Source: Anaspis maculata
Taxonomy: Eukaryota; Arthropoda; Insecta; Coleoptera; Scraptiidae
Direction: 5' to 3'
Length of the DNA stretch: 64,000 nt
Assembly (NCBI GenBank): GCA_949128115.1
Contig: OX421963.1
Coordinates: 83,337,602 to 83,401,601, forward strand
In this document: positions 24,901 through 34,914 of the stretch, piece by piece
How positions within the stretch are numbered: the first letter of the stretch is position 1
How the letters are laid out: each line of letters starts with the position of its first letter
Position numbers and translations under genes: made by a program
The notes under the pieces: model-generated
What the model saw: only the letters and a program-made list of their open reading frames with translations
Databases searched by the model: none
Told to the model about the DNA's origin: nothing

Positions 24901-25407
24901 CACCGTGACTTTGCATTCACCAATTGCTTTGATGTTTTGACCAGATACTACATTCAATTTGTAAGCAACTTTTGACAAAGGTACATTAAACAAATTCTTA
25001 AATTTATTCACCGAAATTACTGTCTTACATGCTCCTGTGTCAACCTCAAAGTCGCACCATTTGCCATTGACGTTCAGGCAAACTCGATGTGGAAAACTTA
25101 CAGGAACATTCACATGATGAAGACCGAATAAATCTTCATTTACTTCAGCCGCTGCAGCCTTCTCTTCGGACTCTGCAGACTCTTCGACAGCATCGACGCC
25201 ACTAGCTGGACAAAGCTTCCGTATATGGCCAAACCTGGAGCAACCATAGCATTTCCATTTAGCTGCAGGACACTGGTCCTTTGGGTGACTCCGGCCACAT
25301 TGTCCACACTTGACTTCTGCTTTTGTGCTGGTTTTTGCATTTCCATATTTCGACTGCTTCGTGTTCTTGAACTGCTGTTTCTTAGCTTTCCGAACAAAGT
25401 GCACATC
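21940..25407 (-). CDS. pol: Gypsy nucleocapsid-protease-RT-RNase H-integrase (pol) frame
   Basis: 1155 codons, in the same frame as gag and separated from it by one TAA. Counting from the gag ATG, two zinc knuckles (CGQCGRSHPKDQC and CYGCSRFGHIRKLC) lie near residues 213-245, the aspartic protease motif DTGA at 302, and RT with YLDD at 591-594. RNase H follows (CDSSS, QLEKEA, VSDHQPL). Integrase has an HHCC domain (HEDHMG...CPVC) and a D-D-35-E core (HIDFF, VSDNGPPF, AAERH, with 35 residues between the last two acids). No env and no chromodomain. There is no ATG at its start; it must be reached by readthrough of the gag stop or the stop is a mutation. The function is copying and integrating the element. 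Confidence 0.92.
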   Translation of the reverse strand, partial: DVHFVRKAKKQQFKNTKQSKYGNAKTSTKAEVKCGQCGRSHPKDQCPAAKWKCYGCSRFGHIRKLCPASGVDAVEESAESEEKAAAAEVNEDLFGLHHVNVPVSFPHRVCLNVNGKWCDFEVDTGACKTVISVNKFKNLFNVPLSKVAYKLNVVSGQNIKAIGECKVTVRHQGELYRLVLTVIESSKDFVPLLGRDWLSQLYPNWKNTFESEKHVNFVKENLCGIDELKKEFPDVFDANLCKPINEFEVKFQVKDEVVPVVKRPYGMPFALRSKVEKKLKQMEKVGIIKKVNHCEWAAPIVIVPKKNGDVRICSDFRLTVNKALKIDQYPIPKPEDIFASLAGGKVFTVLDLTGAYQQLKVHPEFQKYLTVSTHVGLFQFTRLTYGIAAAPAIFQSVMDQILSGIPGKVSCYLDDILIAGETVEEAQMTVRLVLERLSKFNVKINMDKSKFFMDEVEYLGHRVDREGIHPTDEKVRAIRDAPEPKDVTQLRAYLGLLNYYGKFVPMLSSQLKPLYRLLEKGVKFEFDEKCRKAFLLSKESITQSNVLAHYDPNKTLVISCDSSSYGVGGVLSHRENGIEKPIMFVSSTLSKAEQNYSQLEKEALAIIFCVKRFHKYIFGRKFILVSDHQPLKVIFNPDKNISVMSASRIIRWNIILSAYDYKIEYRKGTQLFEADMLSRLPLAGETGIDSSIHSFSLSEELPLTYVDIANCTKKDSTLVKVMDYVKSGWPSKVNSEELKPYFLKRNELSVEENCVLLGARVVVPESLQKEVLQLLHEDHMGIVRSKILARSVFWWPGMQNDIEGMIANCPVCQVSQNNSEKYLMSWPKTENIFQRVHIDFFHYDGSTFLLLVDSKSKWLDIHRMSKGSDVTQTIEKLKCTFSVMGLPQVIVSDNGPPFNSNAFVKFCNVNGIQVVKSPPYHPQSNGAAERHVQVVKQSLKKFLIQKTTLTCEQQITNFLFSYRNSPCASTGLSPNEMIFKIKPRTRLDLLKPKKGNVIKTDFEQYIKPPMFSEGEQVLVGNLGPYSKEKWTKGQVVKHCSAVTYLVSVNDRIVYKHGNNLRRVVSEDIVKCQLATPVPQLSMPMYIPKVNVEKQNSANIQLNTPNRNSENCSENSPPMVSVETTPKAVTPKMLSTEPNLLRRSDRIRKPPVRLDL

Positions 25408-25944
25408 TTACTCTTCTGCTGCACCACCTTCTGCAAGCGATTTAGCTTGTCTATTTGCCAATTCCGCTGCTTGTGCTTGTTGACATGCTGTTGCAAACGT
25501 TAACGCATCGTCAGCCAACAATTTCTTCTGAATGTTTTCAGACCTAATCCCACAGACAAATCGATCTCTCAGGGCATCGTCCAAGAACTGCCCGAAATTG
25601 CAGGTACTGGCAAGTTTACGAATCTCCACTATGTACTGCGCAATCGACTGATCTTTCTTCTGGATACACTGGTTAAAAACAAATCTTTCGTAAATTTCCG
25701 AAACTGCTGGGCTGTAGTGTTTTTTTAACAGAGTCGTGACTTCCACAAACGTTAATTGGTTGGGCTTCTGCGGGGCTACCAGATTCTTCAACGTCTTGTA
25801 AACTTCTGCTCCCGCCAGCGTGATGAACAACGAGACCTTTTTGTCGTCTTCGACCACATTTACTTCGAAGAGGTGTTCCACACGTTCCAAGTACGATTCG
25901 AAGTCCTGCCCATCGAACTGCTCAATATTCCCGATCAATGCCAT
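25408..25944 (-). CDS. gag: Gypsy gag (capsid) frame
   Basis: The ATG at 25944-25942 starts MALIGNIEQFDGQDFESYL, a typical capsid opening of insect Gypsy elements, and the frame runs 178 codons to TAA at 25410-25408. It holds the capsid region (FNQCIQKKDQSIAQYIVEIR, then LRDRFVCGI), but the zinc knuckles lie after the stop, in frame. The start codon lies only 13 bases inside the LTR, within the likely primer-binding site. An upstream frame extension into the LTR has no ATG and is not used here. Confidence 0.9.
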   Translation of the reverse strand: MALIGNIEQFDGQDFESYLERVEHLFEVNVVEDDKKVSLFITLAGAEVYKTLKNLVAPQKPNQLTFVEVTTLLKKHYSPAVSEIYERFVFNQCIQKKDQSIAQYIVEIRKLASTCNFGQFLDDALRDRFVCGIRSENIQKKLLADDALTFATACQQAQAAELANRQAKSLAEGGAAEE

Positions 25945-25957
25945 TTCGTCGCCAGAA
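25940..25957 (-). promoter_or_regulatory. Probable Gypsy primer-binding site overlapping the gag start
   Basis: On the minus strand the bases after the 5' LTR read TTC then TGGCGACGAAATGGC. TGG marks the complement of a tRNA CCA end. The priming tRNA was not identified. The gag ATG lies inside this stretch. Confidence 0.45.
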
Positions 25958-26167
25958 TGTTGTGTCCACACTTAACATCGGGGTTCTTGATCAGGAACGG
26001 CGCTACTTTGTTAAGTACGAGGTTTTAATAAAAGACACCATTTAGCAAATCGTGACAGTGGTAGTCGTCCCGCGCTGTCAATGCACACCGCGTGAGCGAC
26101 TGTCATTTATTCAGTTACCGACATTACAGGGCAGCCAGTGGCGTACCAATTAATGACATACATTACA
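25958..26167 (-). repeat. Gypsy 5' LTR (210 bp)
   Basis: Identical by eye to 21573-21782. Read on the plus strand it is open in the frame of the downstream zinc-finger half from about 26092. Confidence 0.9.
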
Positions 26168-26613
26168 GGCATGTGGATCTTATCCACAAACCACCCGACC
26201 AAAGCGAATGTTTCCCTTGTGATAAGTGCTCCAAGAAGTGCAGGAGTAAATCCAATTTGAAGCAGCACATGCTGATTCATGTTCCGGACAACGAGGTAGT
26301 CTGGTACCGGTGTACCGAATGTGATTATAGGAACAAACGAGAACGACATTTGAAATCTCATATTGAAATGGTTCATACAAGGTCATCAGAACGTAACGTC
26401 GATCCGCGCGATTGGACAAAGCGATATTACAGCGATCGTTATCGTGAAAACGTCGATGAATCACACAGAAACGTCGACGAATCACAAAAAGACATCTATA
26501 CTTGTTTGTTTCATTGCGGTAAGTGCCCTGAAATGTTCACTAGCCGGGAAAAACATGACAGACACCTGGAGACTCACCGCTTAGCAGAGGCAGCAGCAGC
26601 AGAAGCTGATTGA
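26168..26613 (+). pseudogene. C2H2 zinc-finger gene (paralogue 2), 3' part
   Basis: After the duplicated GGCAT (26168-26172) the third finger resumes (VDLIH), followed by FPCDKC, YRCTEC and FHCGKC fingers and an alanine-rich tail, ending in TGA at 26611. The total without the insertion would be about 275 residues and six fingers, matching paralogue 3 in length. A short internal repeat (NVDES twice) precedes the last finger. The fifth finger (YRCTEC...H...H) is intact here but destroyed in paralogue 3. Confidence 0.85.
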
Positions 26614-28170
26614 AGAAACTGAGAGAGTTGAATTGGTAAAATGAGGCGTTGGGGGATCGATTGCAACGGGCTCATTCCCAGACAGAAATTCATCATTCAG
26701 ATCTATTTCGAAAGCTACAAGAAAGGTAATTTGTTACAAGAAAGGTTTATTCAAAATTTGATTTTTTTAGATTTTTGAAGTTTTTAGGCTCAAACCAAAG
26801 CACATTTTTGTAGCTTCCGAGAGAGACCTGAATGGTAAATTTCTGTCGAGGAATAAGCCCGCTGCGATTGTTTCCGCAACGCCTTATTCAACCAATTTCA
26901 CTGCTCCATCCTCAATGCGAACGTTCTGGCGGAATTTATTTTTGACGCCGACTTTTATGTAGGATGTACCTAACCCCTTTTGAGTGGGTGAGTACGTTCT
27001 ACACCTAGGTATCTATACTTATCATAATACCGTTTTAGGTTGTGTAAGTATGTACTTCTATTTTAATTGTATGATATTCTGGTTTTATTGAAGTTTTCAA
27101 CTGATTGTAAGTACTTGTATTTTTGATTAAAAATTGAGTGATTACCTAGCTAGTGGTGTAGATTTTTTACCCTTGCCAAATACCAAATATCATGTGATGT
27201 TAGCTTCGCAAGCATGTCGCAAGCTTATCGGCAAATTGCAACAAATAACACAATAACAGCTAATAGCAGCAATCCAAAAATAACAAGTCGCAAAACGAAC
27301 AAGAAAATCAGGAAAGTAAAGTTTTACAGAAATAATGACTATACATATTGCAAAAACTACACTTATCCAGTTAATATTTCCAACATTCAGTTGTACGGAA
27401 GAATGGAACGGCATGATAGAACATATTAGTTCTCGGTCGATCTCTTCAGTTCCAGAGTGACAAGAAGATCTTACTAGTAATGAAAAACAAAATTTCCAAA
27501 ACTTTCCCATGTCCTATTCTCCTATGTGTGTCGTTGTTTTTTTTTTTCTATAGGTGAAGGGGAAGAGACCTTGAAGTGTATTTTTGAATGTTGCGTTTAG
27601 TTTAGAAGGAGAAATAATTGAAAATCAGGTTGCCTCGACAGGAGCCAGTCGTTCCAAACACTGGAGGATTTTTTTTTTTTTTTTGACTTGTAAGGGAGAG
27701 ATTTATTGTTGAAGAAACCAAATTCCATCTATTTAATTGAGGAGATTTCAGACGCTTTCACTTTTTATATTGAAACTTCAACTCCAAAGTTCGATTGTGA
27801 AACTAACAGGCCCAAATTAGTTATCATTCATCATTGATGTCTGTTTACATGCGTCAGAAATTGGTGGAGAGAGCTCTACCTTTCTTTCACAAGAATAGTA
27901 AAAAACCCATTGTGATAGCCTATCTGCAGGAAAACATACGACCCAGGTATTCGACTTGCAGTAATCCCAAGTCCGTCATATACCTGCTTTTAAGCAAATA
28001 TAAAATACTCATCCAAGATTGTGTTGGGTTGCTGGACAAAGTAAATGTTCCAAAATACAATCATTGTTAAACAGAATCGTGATTGGACACAATTATCATT
28101 TAGAGCTATAAAATGTGGGTGAGCACTGAGAAGTTCTTTGAAGTTTTCATGGATGTCGGCAAAATTTTAG
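26614..28170. other. 3' flank of zinc-finger 2 and upstream DNA of zinc-finger 3
   Basis: No gene visible. About 26930-27185 aligns with the DNA downstream of paralogue 3, but without the foldbacks found there. About 27770-28170 repeats the upstream DNA of paralogue 2. Poly-T runs occur at 27537 and 27670. Ends in an acceptor (AAAATTTTAG). Confidence 0.55.
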
Positions 28171-28996
28171 GTCTGAGTTCCTTGACGTGTTGAAAGAGGT
28201 ACCTAGCACTCCTGCATTAGCGGATGCCAGCTCGTTAGCAGCTTGTCCAACAAAAGAATCTCAGTATATCAAACCACAAGTTCCAAATTCGATTGATCCA
28301 ACAGAGAAGAAAGGTTTTCAATGTGATCATGAAAAATGCTCTCACGTAGAAGAAGATGAAGTTTCGTTGGACGTGCACAGGGTGACACACCTTCAAAATC
28401 AAGACTGGTACAATTGTCCACGATGTTCTCACAGATCCAAATCCAGGAAGGGCATCCAAAACCACTTGGTACAACACCTCCCACCTGAGAAAATGAAATA
28501 CTTCAGTTGTGACGACTGTTGTTACAAGGCCAGATACAAACACACCTTAAGAAGGCACGTGACTCTTATGCACAAACCACCCGACCAAAGCAAATGTTTC
28601 CCTTGTGATAAGTGCTCCAAGAAGTGCAGGAGTGAATCCAATTTGAAGCAGCACATGCTTATTCATGTTCCGGATAACGAGGTCCCCTGGTTAAGGTATA
28701 CCTCGAGGTATACCGAATATGATATTAAAAACAAACAAGAACAACATTTGGAAGGGCATATTGAAATGGTTTATAAAAGGTCATCAGAACATAACGTTGA
28801 TCCGCGCAATTGGTTCAAGCCATATTACAGCGACCGTTATCGTAAAAGCTTGGACGAATTACACAAAAATGTAATTCGTTTGTTCCATTGCGGTAAGTGC
28901 CCTCACATGTACAGTAGCAAGGAAAAACATGACAAACACCTGGAGACTCACCTCTTAGCAGAGGCAGCAGCAGCAGAAGCTGAATTAAGCAAGTAG
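28171..28996 (+). CDS. C2H2 zinc-finger protein, terminal exon (paralogue 3)
   Basis: The acceptor AG at 28169-28170 and exon phase match paralogues 1 and 2. About 274 residues to TAG at 28994: leader (EVPSTPALADASSLAAC), CDHEKC finger with C-X4-C, YNCPRC, FSCDDC and FPCDKC fingers, then a region (LRYTSRYTEYD) where the fifth finger of paralogue 2 has lost both cysteines and the final His has become Tyr, then a FHCGKC finger and an alanine-rich tail. Five working fingers are predicted. The start codon lies in an upstream exon I could not find. Nuclear DNA-binding is expected from the family; target unknown. It is the only intact member of the close pair. Confidence 0.85.
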
Positions 28997-29090
28997 TGAT
29001 CTGATTTCTGATTATGTTGCTGTCTAATGCAAACGCTTTGACTGTTTTTATTTTTGATGTCGAGTTCCATGTAGGATGTACAATGTACAT

Positions 29091-30164
29091 ACCGGGTGAT
29101 CATTTGAAAACTATCCACCTGCAATAACTCCCGATTTCTAGTGGAAATGTTTTCGAGCAAAAAGAGGTCGATTCTTATATCGAGGGGGACATCTAAAACA
29201 TACATTAGCGATTTTCTATCTTTGGCCCCCTCGCCCCCACCTACCCAAACTTTGAAATTTCAAATGACACTACCTATTTTGCGATACATTTAATTCAACA
29301 GAATTAAATTCTCTTCCTGAAAAAATATTTCTAAAAATTTTGACCCCCCCAAATTCTCTGAGTGTCCAATCAAATATTCTTGACCCCTCAATTCTCTTCA
29401 ATGCAGTCAACGTCATCCTGCACAGCATCGAAAGAGAAAATTTTCTATGGAAAGAATGCCACCCAAATTCACTCCTCCGCTCCCCCCTCCTCACCTTAAA
29501 AATCTAAAATGACAATACCTACTTTGCGATACATCAAATTGAAAGGAATTGAATTCTCCCCCTGAACATTATTTTTTCAAAAATTTTAAAGCCTCCGTTT
29601 TCCTTCTAAAATACTCCAAATGTCCAGTTAAATGGGGGATGGGTTGAAAATTTAAAAAAAAATTGTTTTTAGAAAGAGAATTTAATTTCCTTCAATTTGA
29701 TGTATCACAAAGTGGGTGGTATTCAGTTAAATTTCAAAGTTGAGGTGGGGGAGAGCAATGGGGTCAATTTGGGTGGCATTTTTTCCACTGAAAATTCTCT
29801 TCTTTGAAGCTATTCACAATGATGCTGACTAAACTGAAGAGAATTGAGGGGTTCAGTCAGAATATTGAAAGGGACACTCAGAGAATTTTTAAGAAGAAGG
29901 GGGGTAAAGTTAAAATTTCAAAAAACATCTTTTTCGAAAAGAGAATTTAATTTTCCTCAATTTGATGTACCGCAAGGTAGGTGATGTCTTTTGAAATATT
30001 ATTTTTGGGATGGGTGGGGACGAGGGGGCTGAACATAGAAATTTGCCATTGTATGTTTCAGATGTCCCCCTCGATATAAAAATCGACTTGTTTTTGCTCG
30101 AAGAAATATTGACCAGGAATCGGGAGTTATTGCAGGTGGATAGTTTTCAAATGATCACCCGGTA
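29091..30164. mobile_element. Foldback element, TACCGGGTGATCA ends
   Basis: The TIR TACCGGGTGATCATTTGAAA at 29091 is mirrored at the right end (30164), and the arms match for hundreds of bases, for example the CTCCCGATT and GTCGAT...ATCGAGGGGGACATCT blocks. About 1.07 kb, non-coding. Terminal TA may be the target duplication. Inserted downstream of zinc-finger gene 3 after the gene duplicated. Confidence 0.8.
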
Positions 30165-30176
30165 TTTATTACCCGC

Positions 30177-30592
30177 TTAACGGGTTTCTGATGCGACTAA
30201 AAAAGTTGTTGACGGGAATCGGTTTTATTTAATTTTTTCGTCCAGTAGAAGCTCTTCCAAAAAGAAAATGTTTGAATGTTTGAATTTGAACTTTTTTATT
30301 TTCAAAAAAAAGGTACCAAAAATGATTTTTACTAGACATGAAAAAGTGAACTAGTAGAAATCATTTTTGGCACCATTTTTTTAAAAATAGAAAGTTTAAA
30401 TTTGGCATGCGACTTCCTTGAAGAAAGATGCATTGTCAATGCTATCTGGTTTTTGAATTTTCAGAAATCAAAATCAAAAACTTTCGAAAAATATTGCCCC
30501 TATATTTGTTTTGAAAGAGTTTCTACTTGACGAAAAAAATAAAATAAAACCAATTCCCGTCAACTTATTCAGTCGCATCAGAAACCCCTTAA
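30177..30592. mobile_element. TTAA-flanked hairpin element
   Basis: TTAA at 30177-30180 and 30589-30592 brackets an inverted repeat starting CGGGTTTCTGATGCGACT (left) and, inverted, GGGGTTTCTGATGCGACT (right). The arms continue inward with matching blocks (TTGACGGGAAT and its inverse). A TTAA target is characteristic of piggyBac-type transposition. No transposase; a MITE-sized hairpin. Confidence 0.7.
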
Positions 30593-31175
30593 TTAAGTAG
30601 GTAGTTCATTCATCTAGGTATCTGCTACTTACCATAATACTGTTATATTTATTTATGTTGTGCAAGCAACTTTTTCATTTGTATAATAATCTGAACTGTG
30701 TGAGCTGTGTGTAAATACTTGTATATTTGATTAAAAGATAAGTGTTTCTCTAGCTAGTGTAGACTTGTGAACGTCGCCAAATACCAAATAAATATCTCCC
30801 AAAATTTTCAGCTCGTCTTACAGTAGTGTTCACGCTTGTAGTGAACAATGGGTCAATAAGGTACTTGTCAATGAAAAAGATTTGACTGAAACTACTTTCA
30901 ATCATCAACAAGAGAGATAAAAAACATTATCTGGAAATTTCCGGAAAAAACGTGTTTCGCAATTACGGTTACAAACTTCTAGAGGAGATTCCCCATCAAA
31001 AATGGACTAGTGAAAAATTCAACTTCGATGTCCTAAATAGTGGGGTCGGTACAGTATAATACGCTGCATTTTTGAGTAATGCAATGTCTTTTGGCACACA
31101 ATGCTCTTAGCACACAATGCTCTTAGCACGTGTTTGAACAATTTTGTCCATCGCCGCAAGCGAAATTTTAGTTCA
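30593..31175. other. Continuation of the zinc-finger 3 downstream flank
   Basis: About 30593-30790 aligns with 26990-27185 downstream of paralogue 2. AATAAA at about 30786. No gene visible beyond. Confidence 0.5.
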
Positions 31176-33122
31176 TACAGGGTGAAGAAGAAAAACAATT
31201 TCAAAAAATTGCATCTTTTGAACGGACAAAGGTAGAGTATTGCAATGCATGTCATATGATGCGGGATTTGATGGTTGTTGAGGTACACCAAACCATTTTG
31301 ATACATTATCAACCGTTTCCGAGATATATGAAAAAAACTGAGATCTGTCAAAAAAACATTATCTTCATTATATCGCTTATTTTTGAAGATATCGGAATGA
31401 AATTTGGTATTTGCCTTATAAAGACGTCATAAACGAATAACAGCTGCAGTTATTTTCTAGGCCAACTATTTTTCTGAATAAGACAGTCAACTTTTTTTGG
31501 GGGGGAGCCGCCATCCTGTTCTGTGAATATCAAGCTGATGACCAAAAAAATGACTTATAGTCATTGGGCTAGTATCATGCCATTACTCTATATTGTGAAA
31601 GATCACCTTGGATGAACCATCATACCATTTTTGCTGAAAGAAACATAACGCACTGATTTTATCGGGTTTCTCAGAACAAGAGGACCTACTTCCAGCCATC
31701 GAGCCATTACGCAATTATGACCCCTGATCATTTCTCAGGTTGCTCACCAAGATTCATAGCAATAAGTGCAGCGGCTCGGTTTTAGCAGCTGTTTGAATGT
31801 AGAAGTGTTGCCTTTTCGTGAAAAAAACAGAAAATTACGAGGTCTCTGGGTCAATTCTTAGGTCATTGGAAATAGATCCTCCACGGAATGTTGATAAATT
31901 TATGCTAAATTATTGGAAAAAAGTGCATTCTATAGCATAGGTTTAAAAAAACGGCTGAAAATTGTTCGAAACGGTTGCTTTTGTCTTGTTAAGCGTTAAA
32001 TTATAAATCTTTTTGGCGATTTTCATGCCTCCAGCCTATTAGATGATGGGATGAAGTTCTTCAATTTCTTATCACCCTGTGATGTCATCTGCATAGATCG
32101 CCATCTTGCCAACATTTCCCAAAGTTGAAGGAGGAATCTGAATAGAATATATTACAAAATACATTGCGGCATCAAAATTTATGAGGTTCTCTCTATTATT
32201 AGTGTTGCCCTACCGCATAATTTGTTCGCTTCCTACCTAGTGCAAGATAATCTTTCATGTTCTTCCTACATCACATGAGCACATCCTGTGCCAGTTTTTT
32301 AAAACCTGTACTGAAGAATGCACTTTTTTCTAATAATTCAGCATCAATTTATCAAAATTCCATAGAGGATCTTTTTCCAATGACCTAAGAAATGACCCAG
32401 AGACCTCGTGATTTTCTGTTTTTTTTCATGAAAAATCAACACTATTTTATTTAAATAGCTGCTAAAACCGAACTAGCCTGGCTATGGCTAGCATGGCTAT
32501 GAGAAAGAACAAGAAGGGCCCTACAAGGCCTGATGGCTGAGGGCCTACAGGGAAATGCCCGGCTACCCGGTGGGCCAGCACGCGCCTTTAGCCTGAAAAT
32601 ATTTTAAAAAAATGGGTAGTTCACTATAAAATTTCATACTTGCAAATAGCCGGGATTATAGTCAATTTGAAAAGATATACTCACTGGGAATGACTATTTT
32701 TGCACTAAGATTATTGCCTATGACCATTATCATTAGTGCAGATCAATTCCTCACTTATTCAATAATGGGTGACTTCAAGATGGCGGCCATGAGAAGAAAA
32801 AGAGTTGACTGTCATATTTTCGAAAATAGTGTACAGGGACAATAGCAACTAACGGCATTTCATTCTTGACTTTACTCTTTAAGGACTACTGAATTCAACT
32901 AGAATATCTCAAGAAATTACCTCGCAAATTACTTATTTGTGAATAAATGTGAATTTCCATTAAACTGACCACTAATTTCAGGATTTCTCAGAAACGGCTA
33001 AAGATATGGAGTTCATTTCATCCCCACAAACATCAAATCGTGAATTTATGTTCTGACTTTCATGACTCCAACTTTTTTGGTTCAGGGGTTGGAATTTTTC
33101 AATTATTGAACACCATGTATAC
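31176..33122. mobile_element. Composite foldback with a concentric inner palindrome
   Basis: The outer ends read ATACAGGGTG (about 31176) and CACCATGTAT (about 33112-33121). Inner arms at about 31770-32090 pair with about 32300-32475, for example GGTTTTAGCAGCTGTTT against its inverse and AAAAAGTGCATTCT against AGAATGCACTTTTTT. Blocks around 31480 and 32790 containing GTTGACTGTC or its inverse also pair. Non-coding. Confidence 0.6.
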
Positions 33123-33276
33123 GACGTCACGCCTAGCCTAAAATGAGTTCAACCCAAAAGTACGTGCACCTCCTAGATTATTGTATTTTCTTATTCTACG
33201 CTATCTTGGGATCATTTCAACACAAAAATTAAAAAAATCGGTAGAGTCGTTTTTCAATAATATCATTTTTTGACAC
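33123..33276. repeat. Repeat R, left copy
   Basis: Starts GACGTCACGCCTAGCCT; a roughly 85 percent similar copy (by eye) lies inverted at 46048-46195. Between them lie a foldback and copy A with BEL1. Confidence 0.7.
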
Positions 33277-34819
33277 AATGGCCTAGATGCTAGTTGCTAA
33301 AAAAATGTTTGCACCTTAAATTTTATGATGCCAAGATGCCACTCAACAGAGGTGTCAATTGACCCATTCTCTTTCTATTCAGACTAGTAGCATTGGTGCC
33401 AACCAAAACGGGGAGTGTATACAGGGTGAAACAAGAAAGAAGTCAAAAATTATTATTTGATTATTATTTTATGAAGTGGAAGATTGGAAATCGTCACAAA
33501 TTATCTACATTCATCCCACTCCCAACAAACGGTTCTTGTATGTGTTCAACCGTTTCTGGAATATCAAAAAAAAAACAGAAGTTTTTATACATAGAAATAA
33601 TTTTTTTTTTCAATCCGTGACTCTCCAAATATTGTGGTGAAACTTGTCATTTCTATAATAAACAGCTTGAAAAATGAAATAAGATTGGTAGTTAACCTTT
33701 GGGTCAACTATTTTCACTTATAAATTTTTTTAAGGCAATTCTGAGACTTGTAAGTAATAATTCTCAAGCTATTAACAAACAATAATTCTAGCATAAAATA
33801 ATCCCCCCATTCTGAAGAACGATTGTTGACATTGTCAATCGGGTCTCTTTCGGTTCCACACATTTGTAGTTCCCATGATGGTTTTTGTAATGGTTTGAAT
33901 ATTATATAGAATTAGGTTTTGTCTATATTATCAACCCAAACTTTTTCGGAAATCACTTATTAAAATTCAATATCATGCCTGAAGAGGTTTGTTCTTAGGA
34001 TTATGTCTAGTGCTGTTATGAAATAAAATGCAAAATTGACCCATCATGAGCCCTCAAAATGTGTGGAAGCAAGAAAGACAAATTTCAAAATGGAGTTGGA
34101 TTGGTGAAATATAAGGCGGATCAATTATTCCAGTGGGCTTATTCCGTAACAGAAATTGATCAATCAGGTTGTCTTTGAAAGCTACAGGGAAGTACTATGG
34201 ATTGATCATAAAAATATTTTCTAAATTCAAGAACCTTTTTTCGAAACTTGAATTTAAAAAAAACAACACCTTCAATTCATAGTAAATATGTGAGGAATCT
34301 TCATTCCCCATTGAGACCATATTACAAGCCTAGGAGATGGTCACTGGTGAAGATACATATGCCATACTGACATACTGCATAAAATATTTTACGAGATGAT
34401 AAATACAAATAACATGAATTATGATTATGAGAAACAAGAAGCAAACATATAACAAAGAGTACTACTTTACCTATAGCTCTAGAAATAGATTCAAATGTTT
34501 AATCTTTGTTGAGAAATATGACCGCTAGAATTGATTCGGCAACATCTTATTTCACCAATCCAACTCCATTCAAGCATAAGTGTAGATAAGTTCAGGCGAT
34601 TTACAGGAATTCGCTTGTTTTGTTCAAAAAATTATGGTTTTCGACTTTTTTTCCCACCCTGTATATACCACGGGACTGTTTAGAGCTAATGGCTAGTCTG
34701 AATCGAATCAGAATGGTTTAATCAACACATCTGTTGAGTAGCGTCTTGGCATCATAAAATTTTTAAGTGCCAACATTTTTTTAGTAACTAACATCTAGGC
34801 CATTTTGTCAAAAAATGTT
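33277..34819. mobile_element. Foldback element between repeat R and copy A
   Basis: The left arm (TTTTTTGACACAATGGCCTA...) pairs with the right arm ending TAGGCCATTTTGTCAAAAAA. Further pairing blocks include ATACAGGGTG near 33420 against CACCCTGTAT near 34665, and CTTAAATTTTATGATGCCAA against its inverse. About 1.5 kb, non-coding. Confidence 0.7.
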
Positions 34820-34914
34820 AAAAACAATGAAACGCACCGCTTGTACGGGTCGAAAACACGCGAAGGAAAAATCAATAAGTGTATTGGGAATTGAGCGTGC
34901 GATGCAAGTTCACC

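Larger units (their letters stand above)
21573..26167 (-). mobile_element. Ty3/Gypsy LTR retrotransposon, young, inserted in a zinc-finger gene
   Basis: The 4595-bp element lies on the minus strand with 210-bp LTRs that I find identical (TGTTGTG...ATTACA), a 5-bp TSD GGCAT, a purine tract beside the 3' LTR, and gag-pol in one frame with a single in-frame TAA. Domain order protease, RT, RNase H, integrase places it in Metaviridae. The compact layout (short LTR, gag starting 13 bases after the LTR, no env, no chromodomain) suggests a Mag-like or K02A2.6-like lineage; that assignment is inference. Identical LTRs mean a recent insertion. Confidence 0.92.
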
